From NCBI RefSeq assembly GCF_001718415.1, contig NZ_CP013378.1:3410001-3474000 (forward strand): a DNA stretch of 64,000 nucleotides, read 5' to 3'. Of this stretch, positions 35,304 through 43,497 are shown piece after piece. The position numbers and the translations under genes were made by a program. Under the pieces are notes generated by a model that had not been told where the DNA came from, did not search any database, and saw nothing but the letters and a program-made list of their open reading frames with translations. This stretch comes from Burkholderia pseudomultivorans (lineage in GTDB: Bacteria; Pseudomonadota; Gammaproteobacteria; Burkholderiales; Burkholderiaceae). Numbering within the stretch: position 1 is the first letter of the stretch; each line of letters begins with the position of its first letter.

Positions 35304-37307
35304 TCATCTCCGCGGCAAAGTGGTCAGGTAGCTCACGCCCTGCGGGTTGACGCCCATGTTCACGCCTTCCGGCAGGACGTCCTCGCGCTGCGAGCAGATC
35401 ACATACACGGCCGCTTCCAATCCCTCTGTGAGGGTACGGTGCGGACCAGTCTCGGGGAGCGTATTCCGGTTTCCCGCGCGATCGACGGGGTAGTTGTAGC
35501 CACCGGCCATTGCGTTGAGCGTGTGCTTCGCTCCTTCCTGGTCGACTTGGAACAGACGTCGTGCCTTAGCCTCGGTGCGGATAAGCGGAGACAAGGAGCC
35601 CCGAGCCACGTTCACGTATGCCCCGCGCATCGGATACATGTTCGCGGCGCGAAGCGCAGCCACGATCGGCATGCGATCGGCTTGGTCGAGCACGTCGGCC
35701 GGTAGCCATGTCGTCACGCGCGCGCGAGGGAACGCAGCGCGCACAAGCTGAGTGATGTCGGTTACCGCTTCCTTCGGAGGTACTGGCGAAATCCAGTCAG
35801 CAACGACGACAATGCGCTGGCCCTCGATGCAAACCAGTGCTGCAGTTGTCTCCGTTCCGTTCGAGTTGAATGCCAGGCCAAGCGGGTGCTGCTGGCTCGG
35901 CTCGTACTCGGTGACGAGGTTCCACTGGCCGAAGTCCTCGTATACCGGCGACCCCGAGAAAACGCGCTGGAAGTACGCGAGCGCGTTCAGGACGTCGCGC
36001 TTGCCGCTGGGAAAATTCAGGATCTCGGCGACAAGCTTGGGGTGCGCACCGTGCCCGCCGACCAGCACGATGTCGCCGGCCTCGAAGAATGGCTGCATGC
36101 CCATGATGAACTGCACCTTGTCCCGGTCCTGCGGGGCGGTCAGAGGACGCAGTGCGAGCGTCACGCCACGGCGGAGCATTTCCGCACGCATCGGCTGTAG
36201 CAACCACTCGTCGAGCGAATTCTTCTCGATCGCGACGGCCGCGTCACCGTACCGCGCGGACGTCTTGAACGCGTCGTCGATCACTTCGTCGGGCTTCCAG
36301 AATTCACCCGAGCTCGCATGGACGTAGATCTTCGTACCGAATCGGCTGACGACCACCCGCCCAGTCCGGTCGCTCTTCTTCACGTCCGTTGTCCGTGCGG
36401 GGTCGGTGATGATGACCTTCGGCAGCCATGGCGCAGGGTCGATCACACATTCGCGGATATGCTCACTCTCGAACGGCTTGTCCTGCGAGCCGATCGCCAT
36501 GAGCATGTATTCCTGCATGAAACCCCGGAGTTGTCCGGCCCGCTCCATCTCGTCTCGCTTCCGGCGGATCCAGTCCATCGGATAGCGTTCCGGCCACAAA
36601 GCCTCCGTGGCAGGGTCGTCGATGTCTCCGTTGCAAATCGGGTACCGCCGGCTCGTCCAGTCCGGGTTATCTCGAAGCCTGGTGATCATGCAGTCCTCGG
36701 CCAACGGCGTCCCGGTGACCCGGATCTTGCCCTTGACCTTGTCCATCGCCGGGATCAGCTCGAGGTAGAGCTTCCGCATAGAGGCATCGACCGCAGCCTT
36801 GTCCTTGACCCGCTCCTTGTTCTCGATGTCGTCGAGATACGCCCGGTCCGGCCGAATGTCGCGCCACTTGAAGCCTCGGAACTCCTCTTCCCAGCCGTGC
36901 GCCTCGAGCAGCACACCGTTCGAAAGCTCCATCTGGTGCTCGTTCCAGACGCGCCCGGCCTCCTTCAGACGCCCGAACAGCCCCTGCAGCTTCATGTTCC
37001 GCGTCGCCTCGAACTTGATCGCCTCGAGCCGCTGGCATGCCTTCGTGTAGGTCTCACCGATGATCAGGCAGTACCCGAAGTTGCCGAAGCACGCCTCGAT
37101 CAGCAGATGCTCTTCCGACAGCGTCGACTTGGCACCCTCCCGAAATGCCTCGATCAGCACCCACTCGTCGGCACATCGCCACAGGTCCATCACCTCGACG
37201 TGGAACGCCGGCGATGCCTGCGGATGCCGATGCGGGAACAGCATCGCAGAACCAAGCGCCCGGTCGTCCGAGATCGCGGTAAGCAACGCTGCATTGGTCA
37301 GGGCCAT
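35304..37307 (-). CDS. Terminase large subunit (667 aa)
   Basis: The packaging motor: a Walker A-like REGAKST at 56-62, Walker B with catalytic acid YLDDIE near 157-162, a coupling-type segment VTGTPLAED, and a C-terminal RNase H-fold nuclease with conserved acidic residues (IITDPARTTD near 288, then DFGQWNL and ADWISPVPP). It cuts and pumps phage DNA into the procapsid. No small terminase was recognised upstream; the 500 bases before it instead hold a polypyrimidine tract and hairpin that could be the packaging site. Confidence 0.9.
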   Translation of the reverse strand: MALTNAALLTAISDDRALGSAMLFPHRHPQASPAFHVEVMDLWRCADEWVLIEAFREGAKSTLSEEHLLIEACFGNFGYCLIIGETYTKACQRLEAIKFEATRNMKLQGLFGRLKEAGRVWNEHQMELSNGVLLEAHGWEEEFRGFKWRDIRPDRAYLDDIENKERVKDKAAVDASMRKLYLELIPAMDKVKGKIRVTGTPLAEDCMITRLRDNPDWTSRRYPICNGDIDDPATEALWPERYPMDWIRRKRDEMERAGQLRGFMQEYMLMAIGSQDKPFESEHIRECVIDPAPWLPKVIITDPARTTDVKKSDRTGRVVVSRFGTKIYVHASSGEFWKPDEVIDDAFKTSARYGDAAVAIEKNSLDEWLLQPMRAEMLRRGVTLALRPLTAPQDRDKVQFIMGMQPFFEAGDIVLVGGHGAHPKLVAEILNFPSGKRDVLNALAYFQRVFSGSPVYEDFGQWNLVTEYEPSQQHPLGLAFNSNGTETTAALVCIEGQRIVVVADWISPVPPKEAVTDITQLVRAAFPRARVTTWLPADVLDQADRMPIVAALRAANMYPMRGAYVNVARGSLSPLIRTEAKARRLFQVDQEGAKHTLNAMAGGYNYPVDRAGNRNTLPETGPHRTLTEGLEAAVYVICSQREDVLPEGVNMGVNPQGVSYLTTLPRR

Positions 37308-37813
37308 GAGATTCCTCCTCGCGGAGGATCATCAATGTTTTTCCCTCGTGCGGATTGGAGAGAGGGTTCGCGAAATTTCGTCACCCCCGTCCGTGGGGCC
37401 CTGGGGTGGTCCCAAAGTTGGGATTTCGTAAGGCAAGGATGAGAATTGCTCTCATTATGAGGTGATAATGCCCCGTTTCGACCGATAGCACCCATTATGT
37501 CAAATCCATGTGCATCGCACCAACTCAATACAATCAATGACTTATACATCTTCATGGTTCGACTGATAGACCGATCACGACGAACGCACCGCAACATGAA
37601 AGCTTTCGAATGTGACAGAAAGGAAATTGAATGGATGAAGGCGAGGCAGAAAACAGGTGTTTTTTAGGCACGTAGGACACCCTCTTCCTCCACCTTTCCT
37701 TCCTTTCCCCTCTCCGTCCCTGAGCCTTTTCTCGCGCGTACGTGCGCGCACGCGAGAGAACGTTGCCGGCACGAAGCCAATTGCTACACTGGCGAATCAC
37801 CTAAGAGGTCATC
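37308..37813. other. Non-coding region upstream of terminase, with polypyrimidine tract and hairpin
   Basis: The 506 bases hold no convincing gene. From about 37678 to 37730 the plus strand is almost pure C and T. It is followed at about 37731-37756 by a CG-rich, self-complementary stretch with CTCGCG and CGCGAG arms. A TTGACA on the reverse strand near 37498 and several A/T-rich bases (37438-37560) may be part of the late promoter. The place, just before the large terminase, suits a packaging or late-promoter region. Confidence 0.45.
37763..37790 (+). promoter_or_regulatory. Candidate sigma-70 promoter for the small zinc-ribbon gene
   Basis: TTGCCG and TACACT separated by 16 bases, 24 bases before the ATG at 37814. 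Match to consensus is moderate, and the position is right for the rightward gene. Confidence 0.5.
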
Positions 37814-38011
37814 ATGACGATGCGCACGTACACGCACCTCTCATGCTCTTGCGGGCACCGCGGCACGCTCGTGGAAAGCGAGAACGATCAGCCGTACTCG
37901 GCCGAATGGAGCAGCGTCAAATACGTCGATGAAGATATGAGCCAGAAGAGGCCGGGAGACCATTCAACGTTCGCCGAGGCCGGCAGAAAGTGCCCCGCTT
38001 GCGGGAACTAG
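37814..38011 (+). CDS. Small zinc-ribbon-like protein (65 aa)
   Basis: The product has two Cys pairs, CSCGHRG near residues 11-17 and CPACGN at the C-terminus, enough for one zinc ribbon. It is one of few rightward genes in the prophage and has its own promoter candidate and AAGAGG ribosome site. A role in regulating expression or packaging is possible. No named family recognised. Confidence 0.65.
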   Translation: MTMRTYTHLSCSCGHRGTLVESENDQPYSAEWSSVKYVDEDMSQKRPGDHSTFAEAGRKCPACGN

Positions 38012-38043
38012 CGTTCTCCGGAGTGACGGAGATCACGTCTCCC

Positions 38044-38223
38044 TCAATGGACAGGCGCGTACGCGATGCTATCGATGCGCGCCTGGTACATCCATTCATC
38101 TCGATCGGCGAATCCGTTGATTTCCGCGCAGTAGTCCGCCATCTGCTCGAGCGTCGGCGGAGTCGGCGTCGAGATAGTGGCAAGCAGTGTGCCGCCAGAC
38201 GTGAAGATAGCGTACGCGATCAT
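38044..38223 (-). CDS. Small hypothetical phage protein (59 aa)
   Basis: Start at the ATG at 38221-38223 (MIAYAIFTSGGTLLATISTP), with GGAG six bases upstream. The C-terminal half is acidic and Tyr-rich. No family recognised. It is convergent with the zinc-ribbon gene. Confidence 0.6.
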   Translation of the reverse strand: MIAYAIFTSGGTLLATISTPTPPTLEQMADYCAEINGFADRDEWMYQARIDSIAYAPVH

Positions 38224-38480
38224 GTTCAACTCCGGACCGATGGAACGGGCGCAACCTCCCACCCGCTTTTTTTAGAAGCGTTGCTAGGCCGAGGGTGGTA
38301 TATCCGGATTCGTGCAGACTGCTGCGCCCTTGTGCGGTAGCCATCCATCTGCGCGTGGCGGTGCGACTCCGCCATTCGTCCACGTTTATTGAGCCGGCTC
38401 GGCACCGGTTATTCAGGGCTGGGCTAATGGCCCCCACTACCGTTTCTTCTATACCGCTCCCGGTTATTTGCGGTTATTCC
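38224..38480. other. Intergenic stretch between HNH gene and small phage gene
   Basis: 257 bases without a supported gene. A GTGGCGG / CCGCCAC hairpin (reverse strand, near 38355-38376) and three GGTTATT copies near 38405-38475 are the only structures I see. No function assigned. Confidence 0.3.
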
Positions 38481-38948
38481 TTACTGCACATGCTTCCAGC
38501 GCGCTCGGGTAACGACGAGGTGAATCTGCTTCTGGCTCACGCCGAATTGCTCGGATAGAACCGTCTGTGTTGCCTGTTTAGCCGAGTACAGCCGCCGAAT
38601 CTCGAGGACGTCTTGCTCGGTCAGTTTGGAGGAATGCACTTGCTCACCTCGCACTTGGCGGCCAGCCTCTGCCTTTTCCTGCTCATTCGCTGCCCTGGTT
38701 GCCCAATGCAAATGCTTAGGGTTGCAGCAGAGGCGGTTGTGGCACCGGTGAGCACTTTCTGCCTTTTCGTATGGCTGATCTCCATGCACCAATTGACACG
38801 CAACTCGGTGCGCGCGGAGGTTCTTCCCACGGGCGAAGAATTGCCCATACCCATGCGTGATGGCCGCCAACCATGGCCAACACTCGTCTTCACCGCACTT
38901 GCCAACTTTCGACCAGAATCTCGCAATGTCTTTTTCAGACAGATTCAT
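38481..38948 (-). CDS. HNH endonuclease (155 aa)
   Basis: Translation from MNLSEKDIARFWSKVGKC shows an HNH-type nuclease: RAHRVACQLVHGD, HRCHNRLCCNPKHLHWATRA with the paired Cys and His ligands, and a C-terminal helix-turn-helix (TQTVLSEQFGVSQKQIHLVV). This build is common to HNH homing endonucleases and to HNH proteins near phage terminases, which help DNA packaging. Its place a little upstream of the terminase allows either role. The start overlaps the stop of the preceding small gene. Confidence 0.85.
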   Translation of the reverse strand: MNLSEKDIARFWSKVGKCGEDECWPWLAAITHGYGQFFARGKNLRAHRVACQLVHGDQPYEKAESAHRCHNRLCCNPKHLHWATRAANEQEKAEAGRQVRGEQVHSSKLTEQDVLEIRRLYSAKQATQTVLSEQFGVSQKQIHLVVTRARWKHVQ

Positions 38949-39108
38949 CGCTCTTGCTCCCGCGCTGCCTATTTGCGACGTCCGCTTCGTTGGCGATCTG
39001 GCAGACGCGACACACCCATCTCTTCCCTTTCGCTTCACGCAGCACGGCAACGATGTTCAGCCGCCAGAGGCGCTTGCATTGCGGGCAGATGGAGGATTCG
39101 AGGCGCAT
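38935..39108 (-). CDS. Small zinc-ribbon protein (57 aa)
   Basis: Open frame of 58 codons with two CxxC pairs (CPQCKRLW and CRVCQIAN). It overlaps the start of the HNH gene by 14 bases, suggesting translational coupling. A second small zinc-ribbon protein of this prophage lies at 37814. The role is unknown; DNA or RNA binding is likely. Confidence 0.65.
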   Translation of the reverse strand: MRLESSICPQCKRLWRLNIVAVLREAKGKRWVCRVCQIANEADVANRQRGSKSDESV

Positions 39109-39169
39109 TCCAGAAAAGAATGCCCGGACTGGCCGGGCGAATCACCGTAGTGAAGGAGACGCGACCAAG

Positions 39170-39523
39170 TTAGTCCGGTTTCCCTCTGCTGATGATGCTG
39201 CACATGATCTGATGGGGTTCGAGCGGCGTCAGCTCTGCGACTTCCACGCCTCCGACCGGGAGAGGCTTCTGAGTGCGTGCGTAAAGCAGAATTTCGCCCC
39301 GCCTTAGGCCCTTGGACGCTGTCTGCTTCGAATATGTGATCGTACTGGCCACGTAGACATATTTCTCTTCGGTCAACGCTTTGAGGTACTTCGAGATGGT
39401 TCCGCGAGGGACACCGAACCGCAGGCTCAGGTGAGCCTGGCTCTGCATCCCCTCCTCCTCAAGCAGTTCGCAAATGCGCCGGCCGATGAGATCCGGGCTC
39501 GACAGGTTGCGCAGCGAGATCAT
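39170..39523 (-). CDS. Winged-helix DNA-binding protein (117 aa)
   Basis: From MISLRNLSSPDLIGRRICEL the protein contains a winged-helix segment (SQAHLSLRFGVPRGTISKYL, about 30-49, then LTEEKYVYVAS). Its start overlaps the stop of the next upstream gene (39520-39523), which is also a winged-helix protein of similar size, so the two may be diverged duplicates. Probable phage regulators of replication or late genes. Confidence 0.75.
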   Translation of the reverse strand: MISLRNLSSPDLIGRRICELLEEEGMQSQAHLSLRFGVPRGTISKYLKALTEEKYVYVASTITYSKQTASKGLRRGEILLYARTQKPLPVGGVEVAELTPLEPHQIMCSIISRGKPD

Positions 39524-39882
39524 AAGCAGGCGCCTTCCAGCGCCGCCCATCGCGATATGACACGCTCAAGCTCCGTCGGCTCAGGCACGCGAAACGGCGC
39601 GCTAACGCGTGCTTGGTCACCCTGCCGGCGCTCGGCAATACGCGCGGACTTCGGCGTAAGCGGGACGACCGCCGGGATCGGCTTCTCGGTACGGGCATAG
39701 CGCTTGGGCTTTCCCGACGCCGAAACGAATCCAGCTTCAGACAGCGCGTCGAGCTGACGCGCCGTCGCCCGCGGATGAACGCTTCGCACCTCTGCGATCT
39801 CGTTGATCGTCATGGCACCATGACTTGCCAAGAGCTGGCAGATCTGCCGCTGCGCCGACCCGTTGCGCTCGATCTGCTTCAT
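39520..39882 (-). CDS. Winged-helix DNA-binding protein (120 aa)
   Basis: From MKQIERNGSAQRQICQLLAS the product has a MarR/ArsR-like winged helix (MTINEIAEVRSVHPRATARQ, about 24-43, LDALSEAGFVSASG) and a basic C-terminal tail. It overlaps the primase-helicase gene upstream and the second winged-helix gene downstream by four bases each. It resembles its neighbour in build (both have an ARTxKPxP segment after the wing). Confidence 0.75.
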   Translation of the reverse strand: MKQIERNGSAQRQICQLLASHGAMTINEIAEVRSVHPRATARQLDALSEAGFVSASGKPKRYARTEKPIPAVVPLTPKSARIAERRQGDQARVSAPFRVPEPTELERVISRWAALEGACL

Positions 39883-41666
39883 GCCTCTGCCTCCTGTCCG
39901 GCCCGGCTGAACGGCAAATAAACGTATGGCCGGCGGGATTCGCTCGGCCCGAACTGCATGCAATCCCGGTTGAAGAACAGCGCAAGCGACCGGCGTTGCG
40001 TCTCGCCGTTTCGCGCCTTCAGTAGCGTCAGGAACGCATCCGGTTCTTCGACACTCTCGTCGTCCTGATCCTTCTGCGCCGACCAGACCGAGAACACGTT
40101 GTCCGCGGCGTCCGTGATCTTTCCGCTGCCGCCGACGTCCATCTTTCCGGGACTCCGCTTTTCATCCTGGCCCTTGCGCGGATGGGCGACGAGGTGCACG
40201 TGGACGTTGTACTGGCGCGCGAAGTTCGCGAGCAGGCGCATTGCCTCCTTCTGCGCCGTCATCGCGCCGTGGCCGTCCTCCGGGACGTCGGTCATCATCA
40301 AGCTGTCGATCACGAAGTGGCGGATGCCGTAGCGCTTGAAGCCGTACGTGAACACTGTCACCAAGCGCTCGATCGCGGCGACGCCGACGAGGTCGAAGAC
40401 CCACATCCGATCGCGCAGCCACGCGCCCATGTGGTCGAGATACTCCGGCGCCGGCCGATCAAGTCCGCCCAGTTGCTTCGCGAGCCGCTTGCCCTGCATC
40501 TCCGGCCGCATCTCGCCCGAGAAGACGCACGCGCGCTCGCCTTGGCACATCAGGCCGATGAGCACCTGGCCAAGTAGCAGCGACTTCCCATGCCCGTTGA
40601 TGCCCGTCCAGACCGTCACTTCGCCCGGTCGGAACTCGAACCACAGTTCGTTGCGACCGCAGAACGACAGGTACGCGCAGCTCTCTTCCTCGTGTGCCGG
40701 GTAGAACATCGATTTGACGTTCGACCAGAAGCGCTCGATCGACTTGAGTTCGTCCGGATCGAAGCCCGATGCCTGATCGCAGCAACGGCGAAAATCTGCA
40801 GCGGTGGCACCGGACAGCAGGTATTCGTTCGCGTCTTTCGAATCGTCGAAGAACACAACGCGGCAACGCTCGATGCCGAGGCGATTCGCGACCTCGTGCG
40901 CCCCTTTCCGGCCGGCCTCGTCGTTGTCATAGCAGAGCAGGATCTCGCTGAAGCGTTCAAGCCGTTCCCAGTCGCTGTCGATCCACTGGTGGTTGCCGGC
41001 GCCGGCATTCACGGACAGCGCGGGAATGCCGACTTGGTGCAGCGTCATGGCGTCGATCTCGCCCTCCGCGATCGCAACGACGCGCTGAGCGGGATCGATC
41101 AGATTCCAGCCGAACAGGCACGGCTCGGCGCCGGCCTCCTGCCGCATGTCCTTCTTGTCCGCGATGTTCCGGTACTTCGCGTTGATCAGCTCGCCGCCGC
41201 GGAGGTACGGAAACACAATGTGCGTCTTCGGCCCGTTGGTTTGCTCGGCGATTTGGAAAGCCTTCACGGTTTCAGGCGTGATGCCGCGGCCGCCAAACCA
41301 CTCGTCCAGCAGGCTCGTCGGTCGCGTTGCCTTCGGCCGTGCCGGACGCTGATACGTCGGCGCTTGGCGCTTCGGCATGTCATCCCGCACGCCGAGGAAC
41401 TGCTTCGCCTCACGCATGGCATCGGCTACGGACATCGACCGGCACGCGCACCAGAGATCGAGCAAATCCCCACCGTCTTCGCCGGCGAAATCCCTCCACA
41501 CGCCCCGCTTAGCGCCGCTGAGGCATACCGACAGGCTCTGCCCCTTCTCGCCCGCCGTGCTGCCGGATTTCCATTCCTTGCCCGACTTTCGACCGTTAGG
41601 CAGGAGGTGCTCGACGACCGTCTGCGCGTTCTGCGCCAAGAGTTCGGCCAGTTCTCGCGCGTTCAT
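39879..41666 (-). CDS. Replicative primase-helicase (T7 gp4 / Twinkle type)
   Basis: From MNARELAELLAQNAQTVVEH the 595-residue protein has a TOPRIM primase part (VVAIAEGEIDAM near 196-207, YDNDEAG near 246-252) and a RecA-like DnaB-type helicase with Walker A GINGHGKS at 355-362 and Walker B HFVIDSLMM near 450-458. The N-terminal zinc motif is reduced, so priming may be altered. It overlaps the O-like initiator gene by four bases. Together with the iterons it defines the phage replication module. Confidence 0.88.
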   Translation of the reverse strand: MNARELAELLAQNAQTVVEHLLPNGRKSGKEWKSGSTAGEKGQSLSVCLSGAKRGVWRDFAGEDGGDLLDLWCACRSMSVADAMREAKQFLGVRDDMPKRQAPTYQRPARPKATRPTSLLDEWFGGRGITPETVKAFQIAEQTNGPKTHIVFPYLRGGELINAKYRNIADKKDMRQEAGAEPCLFGWNLIDPAQRVVAIAEGEIDAMTLHQVGIPALSVNAGAGNHQWIDSDWERLERFSEILLCYDNDEAGRKGAHEVANRLGIERCRVVFFDDSKDANEYLLSGATAADFRRCCDQASGFDPDELKSIERFWSNVKSMFYPAHEEESCAYLSFCGRNELWFEFRPGEVTVWTGINGHGKSLLLGQVLIGLMCQGERACVFSGEMRPEMQGKRLAKQLGGLDRPAPEYLDHMGAWLRDRMWVFDLVGVAAIERLVTVFTYGFKRYGIRHFVIDSLMMTDVPEDGHGAMTAQKEAMRLLANFARQYNVHVHLVAHPRKGQDEKRSPGKMDVGGSGKITDAADNVFSVWSAQKDQDDESVEEPDAFLTLLKARNGETQRRSLALFFNRDCMQFGPSESRRPYVYLPFSRAGQEAEA

Positions 41667-42493
41667 GCCCGAGCCTCCTGCCGTACGCCGTTCGCCCAGA
41701 GATGGGCCGATCGCTCGCTGCAGCCGGCATTGGTTGCCTGCCATTGGTACGTGAAACCCGCGGCCTTCCACCACGGCACGGTATCGCCGCCCGCGAAAAG
41801 GTCACCCGCCGCGGGCAGGGACTTCGCGAATTCCTCGAAATGCCGGTCACGACCGAAGAACGTAGACGCCTGCTTGACATACGGCGTCCCGATGTTGCCG
41901 GCAGCCGCCATCGCCGCAGCGTAGGCGGCCACCGCTGCTACCAGCACATCCGGGTCGATGCCTTCACGGATCCGAGCGTTCCAAGCCCGCAGCGCAGCCT
42001 GCTTCGAATTTGAGCCTTCACGCTTCGGATACTGCCGCCATGCATCATCGAATTTCGAATCGCACGAACGAGTAGGTTTACTTCCTGGTTTAACTTCCTG
42101 TTTTGTGGTGCTGTCAGCACCTACCCCTCCCTGCTGTGAGCACCCACCCTCGGTGCTGTCAGCACCTACGGTAGGTGCTGCGTGCACATACCCGTCGGTG
42201 CTATCAGCACCTACTCCCCCTACGGATGACCCCACCCTCAGGAGATACTGATTCGGGAGATTTACGCCGTTTTGAGTCTGGCGTCGAATCTCGATCAGGC
42301 CGCACTTCTCGAGTTCCGCAATCGCACGTCGCACGGAGTCACGGCTCATTCCGCACTCTTTCGCCAGCCGGTCGTGCGATGGGTCGCACCGTCCCGTATG
42401 TGCGTTGCAGCAGTTCGCCAGCATCAGCAAGACGAGCTTTTGGAGGGCCGGCAAGTCCTGCTCGACGGCCCATGTCATGGCTTGGAAGCTCAT
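41663..42493 (-). CDS. Lambda O-like replication initiator with embedded origin (276 aa)
   Basis: Translation from MSFQAMTWAVEQDLPALQKL gives a winged-helix N-terminal domain (HDRLAKECGMSRDSVRRAIA, about 43-62) as in lambda O-type initiators. It is followed by a low-complexity linker (VGADSTDG, VHAAPTVGADS) and a C-terminal domain that includes RQYPKREGSNSKQAALRAWN, as seen before helicase-recruiting regions. The linker is encoded by five iterons read in changing frames, so this DNA is an origin first and a protein linker second. It is followed by the primase-helicase. Confidence 0.82.
   Translation of the reverse strand: MSFQAMTWAVEQDLPALQKLVLLMLANCCNAHTGRCDPSHDRLAKECGMSRDSVRRAIAELEKCGLIEIRRQTQNGVNLPNQYLLRVGSSVGGVGADSTDGYVHAAPTVGADSTEGGCSQQGGVGADSTTKQEVKPGSKPTRSCDSKFDDAWRQYPKREGSNSKQAALRAWNARIREGIDPDVLVAAVAAYAAAMAAAGNIGTPYVKQASTFFGRDRHFEEFAKSLPAAGDLFAGGDTVPWWKAAGFTYQWQATNAGCSERSAHLWANGVRQEARA
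42066..42106. other. A/T-rich unwinding element next to the iterons
   Basis: The stretch just downstream (in gene direction) of the iterons is A/T-rich and contains two near-identical copies of GTTTAACTTCCTG / GTTTACTTCCTG. In lambda the A/T-rich unwinding region lies on the same side of the iterons. Confidence 0.55.
42107..42214. repeat. Five palindromic iterons, candidate phage replication origin
   Basis: Five 18-base copies of GGTGCTGTCAGCACCTAC begin at 42107, 42130, 42152, 42174 and 42197. Copies 1 and 3 are identical, copy 5 differs by one base, and copies 2 and 4 are degenerate. Each contains the palindrome GGTGCT-GTC-AGCACC. The spacing is 22-23 bases, about two helical turns, so bound proteins would line one DNA face. 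The spacing is not a multiple of three although the region is coding, showing that the DNA sequence itself is under selection. Confidence 0.8.
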
Positions 42494-42813
42494 CGCATCG
42501 ACTCCTGGATGGCCAGCTCCATGACGAGTCGCTGGTCGGCGCTGCGCCCGCGGATCTCGCTGTACATCGCGTGCTTGCAGACGCGCCGCCAGAGAGGCGT
42601 TGCGGCCGGCGATTCGAGCAGCTTGCCGATCGCGCTGATGCGGAGCTCGCGCTCGTAGTCGGCTCGGGCCTGCCCAGTTACTTCGGTGACGTCCGCCTGC
42701 TCGATCGACCAACCGCAGAGATTCGGCACGCTGAATCGTCGCAGGTGCCGCGGCGCCGAAAATGTCTGACACGGCGGAGTCGTGACGATCACATCATCTT
42801 CAATGGTTTTCAT
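42490..42813 (-). CDS. Hypothetical early phage protein (107 aa)
   Basis: From MKTIEDDVIVTTPPCQTFSA the product has an unordered start and helical C-terminal half (WRRVCKHAMYSEIRGRSADQ). Its end overlaps the O-like gene start by four bases, so it is translationally coupled to replication genes. No family recognised. An ATG nine bases earlier is possible but has its ribosome site too close. Confidence 0.6.
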   Translation of the reverse strand: MKTIEDDVIVTTPPCQTFSAPRHLRRFSVPNLCGWSIEQADVTEVTGQARADYERELRISAIGKLLESPAATPLWRRVCKHAMYSEIRGRSADQRLVMELAIQESMR

Positions 42814-42860
42814 GCTTACCATCCTTGCCGATAATCCACTAAGGATTACTAAACGGCCAT

Positions 42861-42951
42861 AAAAAAGCCCCGCGCTTTGGGGGAAGCAGCTGGTCAGGCT
42901 GAGCGGCTCGCCGGACAGGTTCGGCTCACCTCTTCCCCCGAAACACGGGGC
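42861..42951 (-). terminator. Long imperfect hairpin, terminator or attenuator in the early operon
   Basis: Arms at 42867-42886 and 42932-42951 match at 16 of 20 positions (GCCCCGCGC / GTGTTTCGGGGC-type). On the reverse strand the downstream arm is followed by six T residues. It lies between the AlpA-like gene and the replication operon, so it could terminate or attenuate leftward transcription. Confidence 0.55.
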
Positions 42952-43070
42952 GCCTGTCTCATTCGCCGATGACCAGTCGACGTCCATAGGCTATTTCGGT
43001 TTCCCGGCCAAGCATCGCCCATCAATGCACGCCGGTGACGCAGTTGTCGCAGTGGAATTGATCTGTGATT

Positions 43071-43337
43071 TCACGCCGCCTCCCGCTCTTCCTGAGGCGC
43101 CGCGGCATAGCCAAGCGGATCGGCCAGCCACCGGTGCACTTCGGCGTTGCTGTAGCAGGAGTGGGTGCGGCTCATCCGGATCGGCTGGGGAGCCTTGCCG
43201 GCGAGCCCCAGTTTCCGCCAGGACTCACGGCACATCGGAATAAAGGGCGCGATCTGAGCCCATTTGGAGAGGCCGACCCGCGGGAGGATCGGCTCGATCG
43301 GCTTGCCGGGATCGGCCTGCGCGGCTGTCTTCTTCAC
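43071..43337 (-). CDS. AlpA-like / excisionase-type small DNA-binding protein (88 aa)
   Basis: The 88-residue protein contains LPRVGLSKWAQIAPFIPMCR and SYSNAEVHRWL-type residues (here SCYSNAEVHRWLADP), a MerR-like small helix-turn-helix pattern seen in AlpA regulators and excisionases. It has an inverted repeat just upstream that may be its operator. It is the first gene of the leftward early region, in the position of a Cro-, Cox- or AlpA-type switch protein. Confidence 0.7.
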   Translation of the reverse strand: MKKTAAQADPGKPIEPILPRVGLSKWAQIAPFIPMCRESWRKLGLAGKAPQPIRMSRTHSCYSNAEVHRWLADPLGYAAAPQEEREAA

Positions 43338-43341
43338 TTTT

Positions 43342-43367
43342 GCTCACCGTTGGAGAAGTTGGTGAGC
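43342..43367. promoter_or_regulatory. Inverted-repeat operator upstream of the AlpA-like gene
   Basis: GCTCACC and GGTGAGC, perfect 7-base arms with 12 bases between, five bases before the start codon of the AlpA-like gene. The arm spacing suits a dimeric regulator. A possible reverse-strand promoter lies just beyond in the A/T-rich bases to 43400. Confidence 0.55.
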
Positions 43368-43497
43368 TAATGCTACTTATTCGTTGAATTTTTAGAAACG
43401 GCGGTTGTTCTCACGAATATGCGAATCTACCGCCCCGACAGTTGTTGCTAAATTTTCGCAAACTACTGTCGCGACGGATCCATTCGAACAGCCGACA

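Noticed and set aside
37298..37800. Several 60-100-codon reverse-strand frames upstream of terminase
   Set aside because: They run through promoter-like and polypyrimidine DNA, lack ribosome sites and show no protein-like pattern.
38240..38440. tRNA remnant upstream of the small phage gene
   Set aside because: The GTGGCGG/CCGCCAC hairpin is there, but no acceptor, D or T arm can be built around it.
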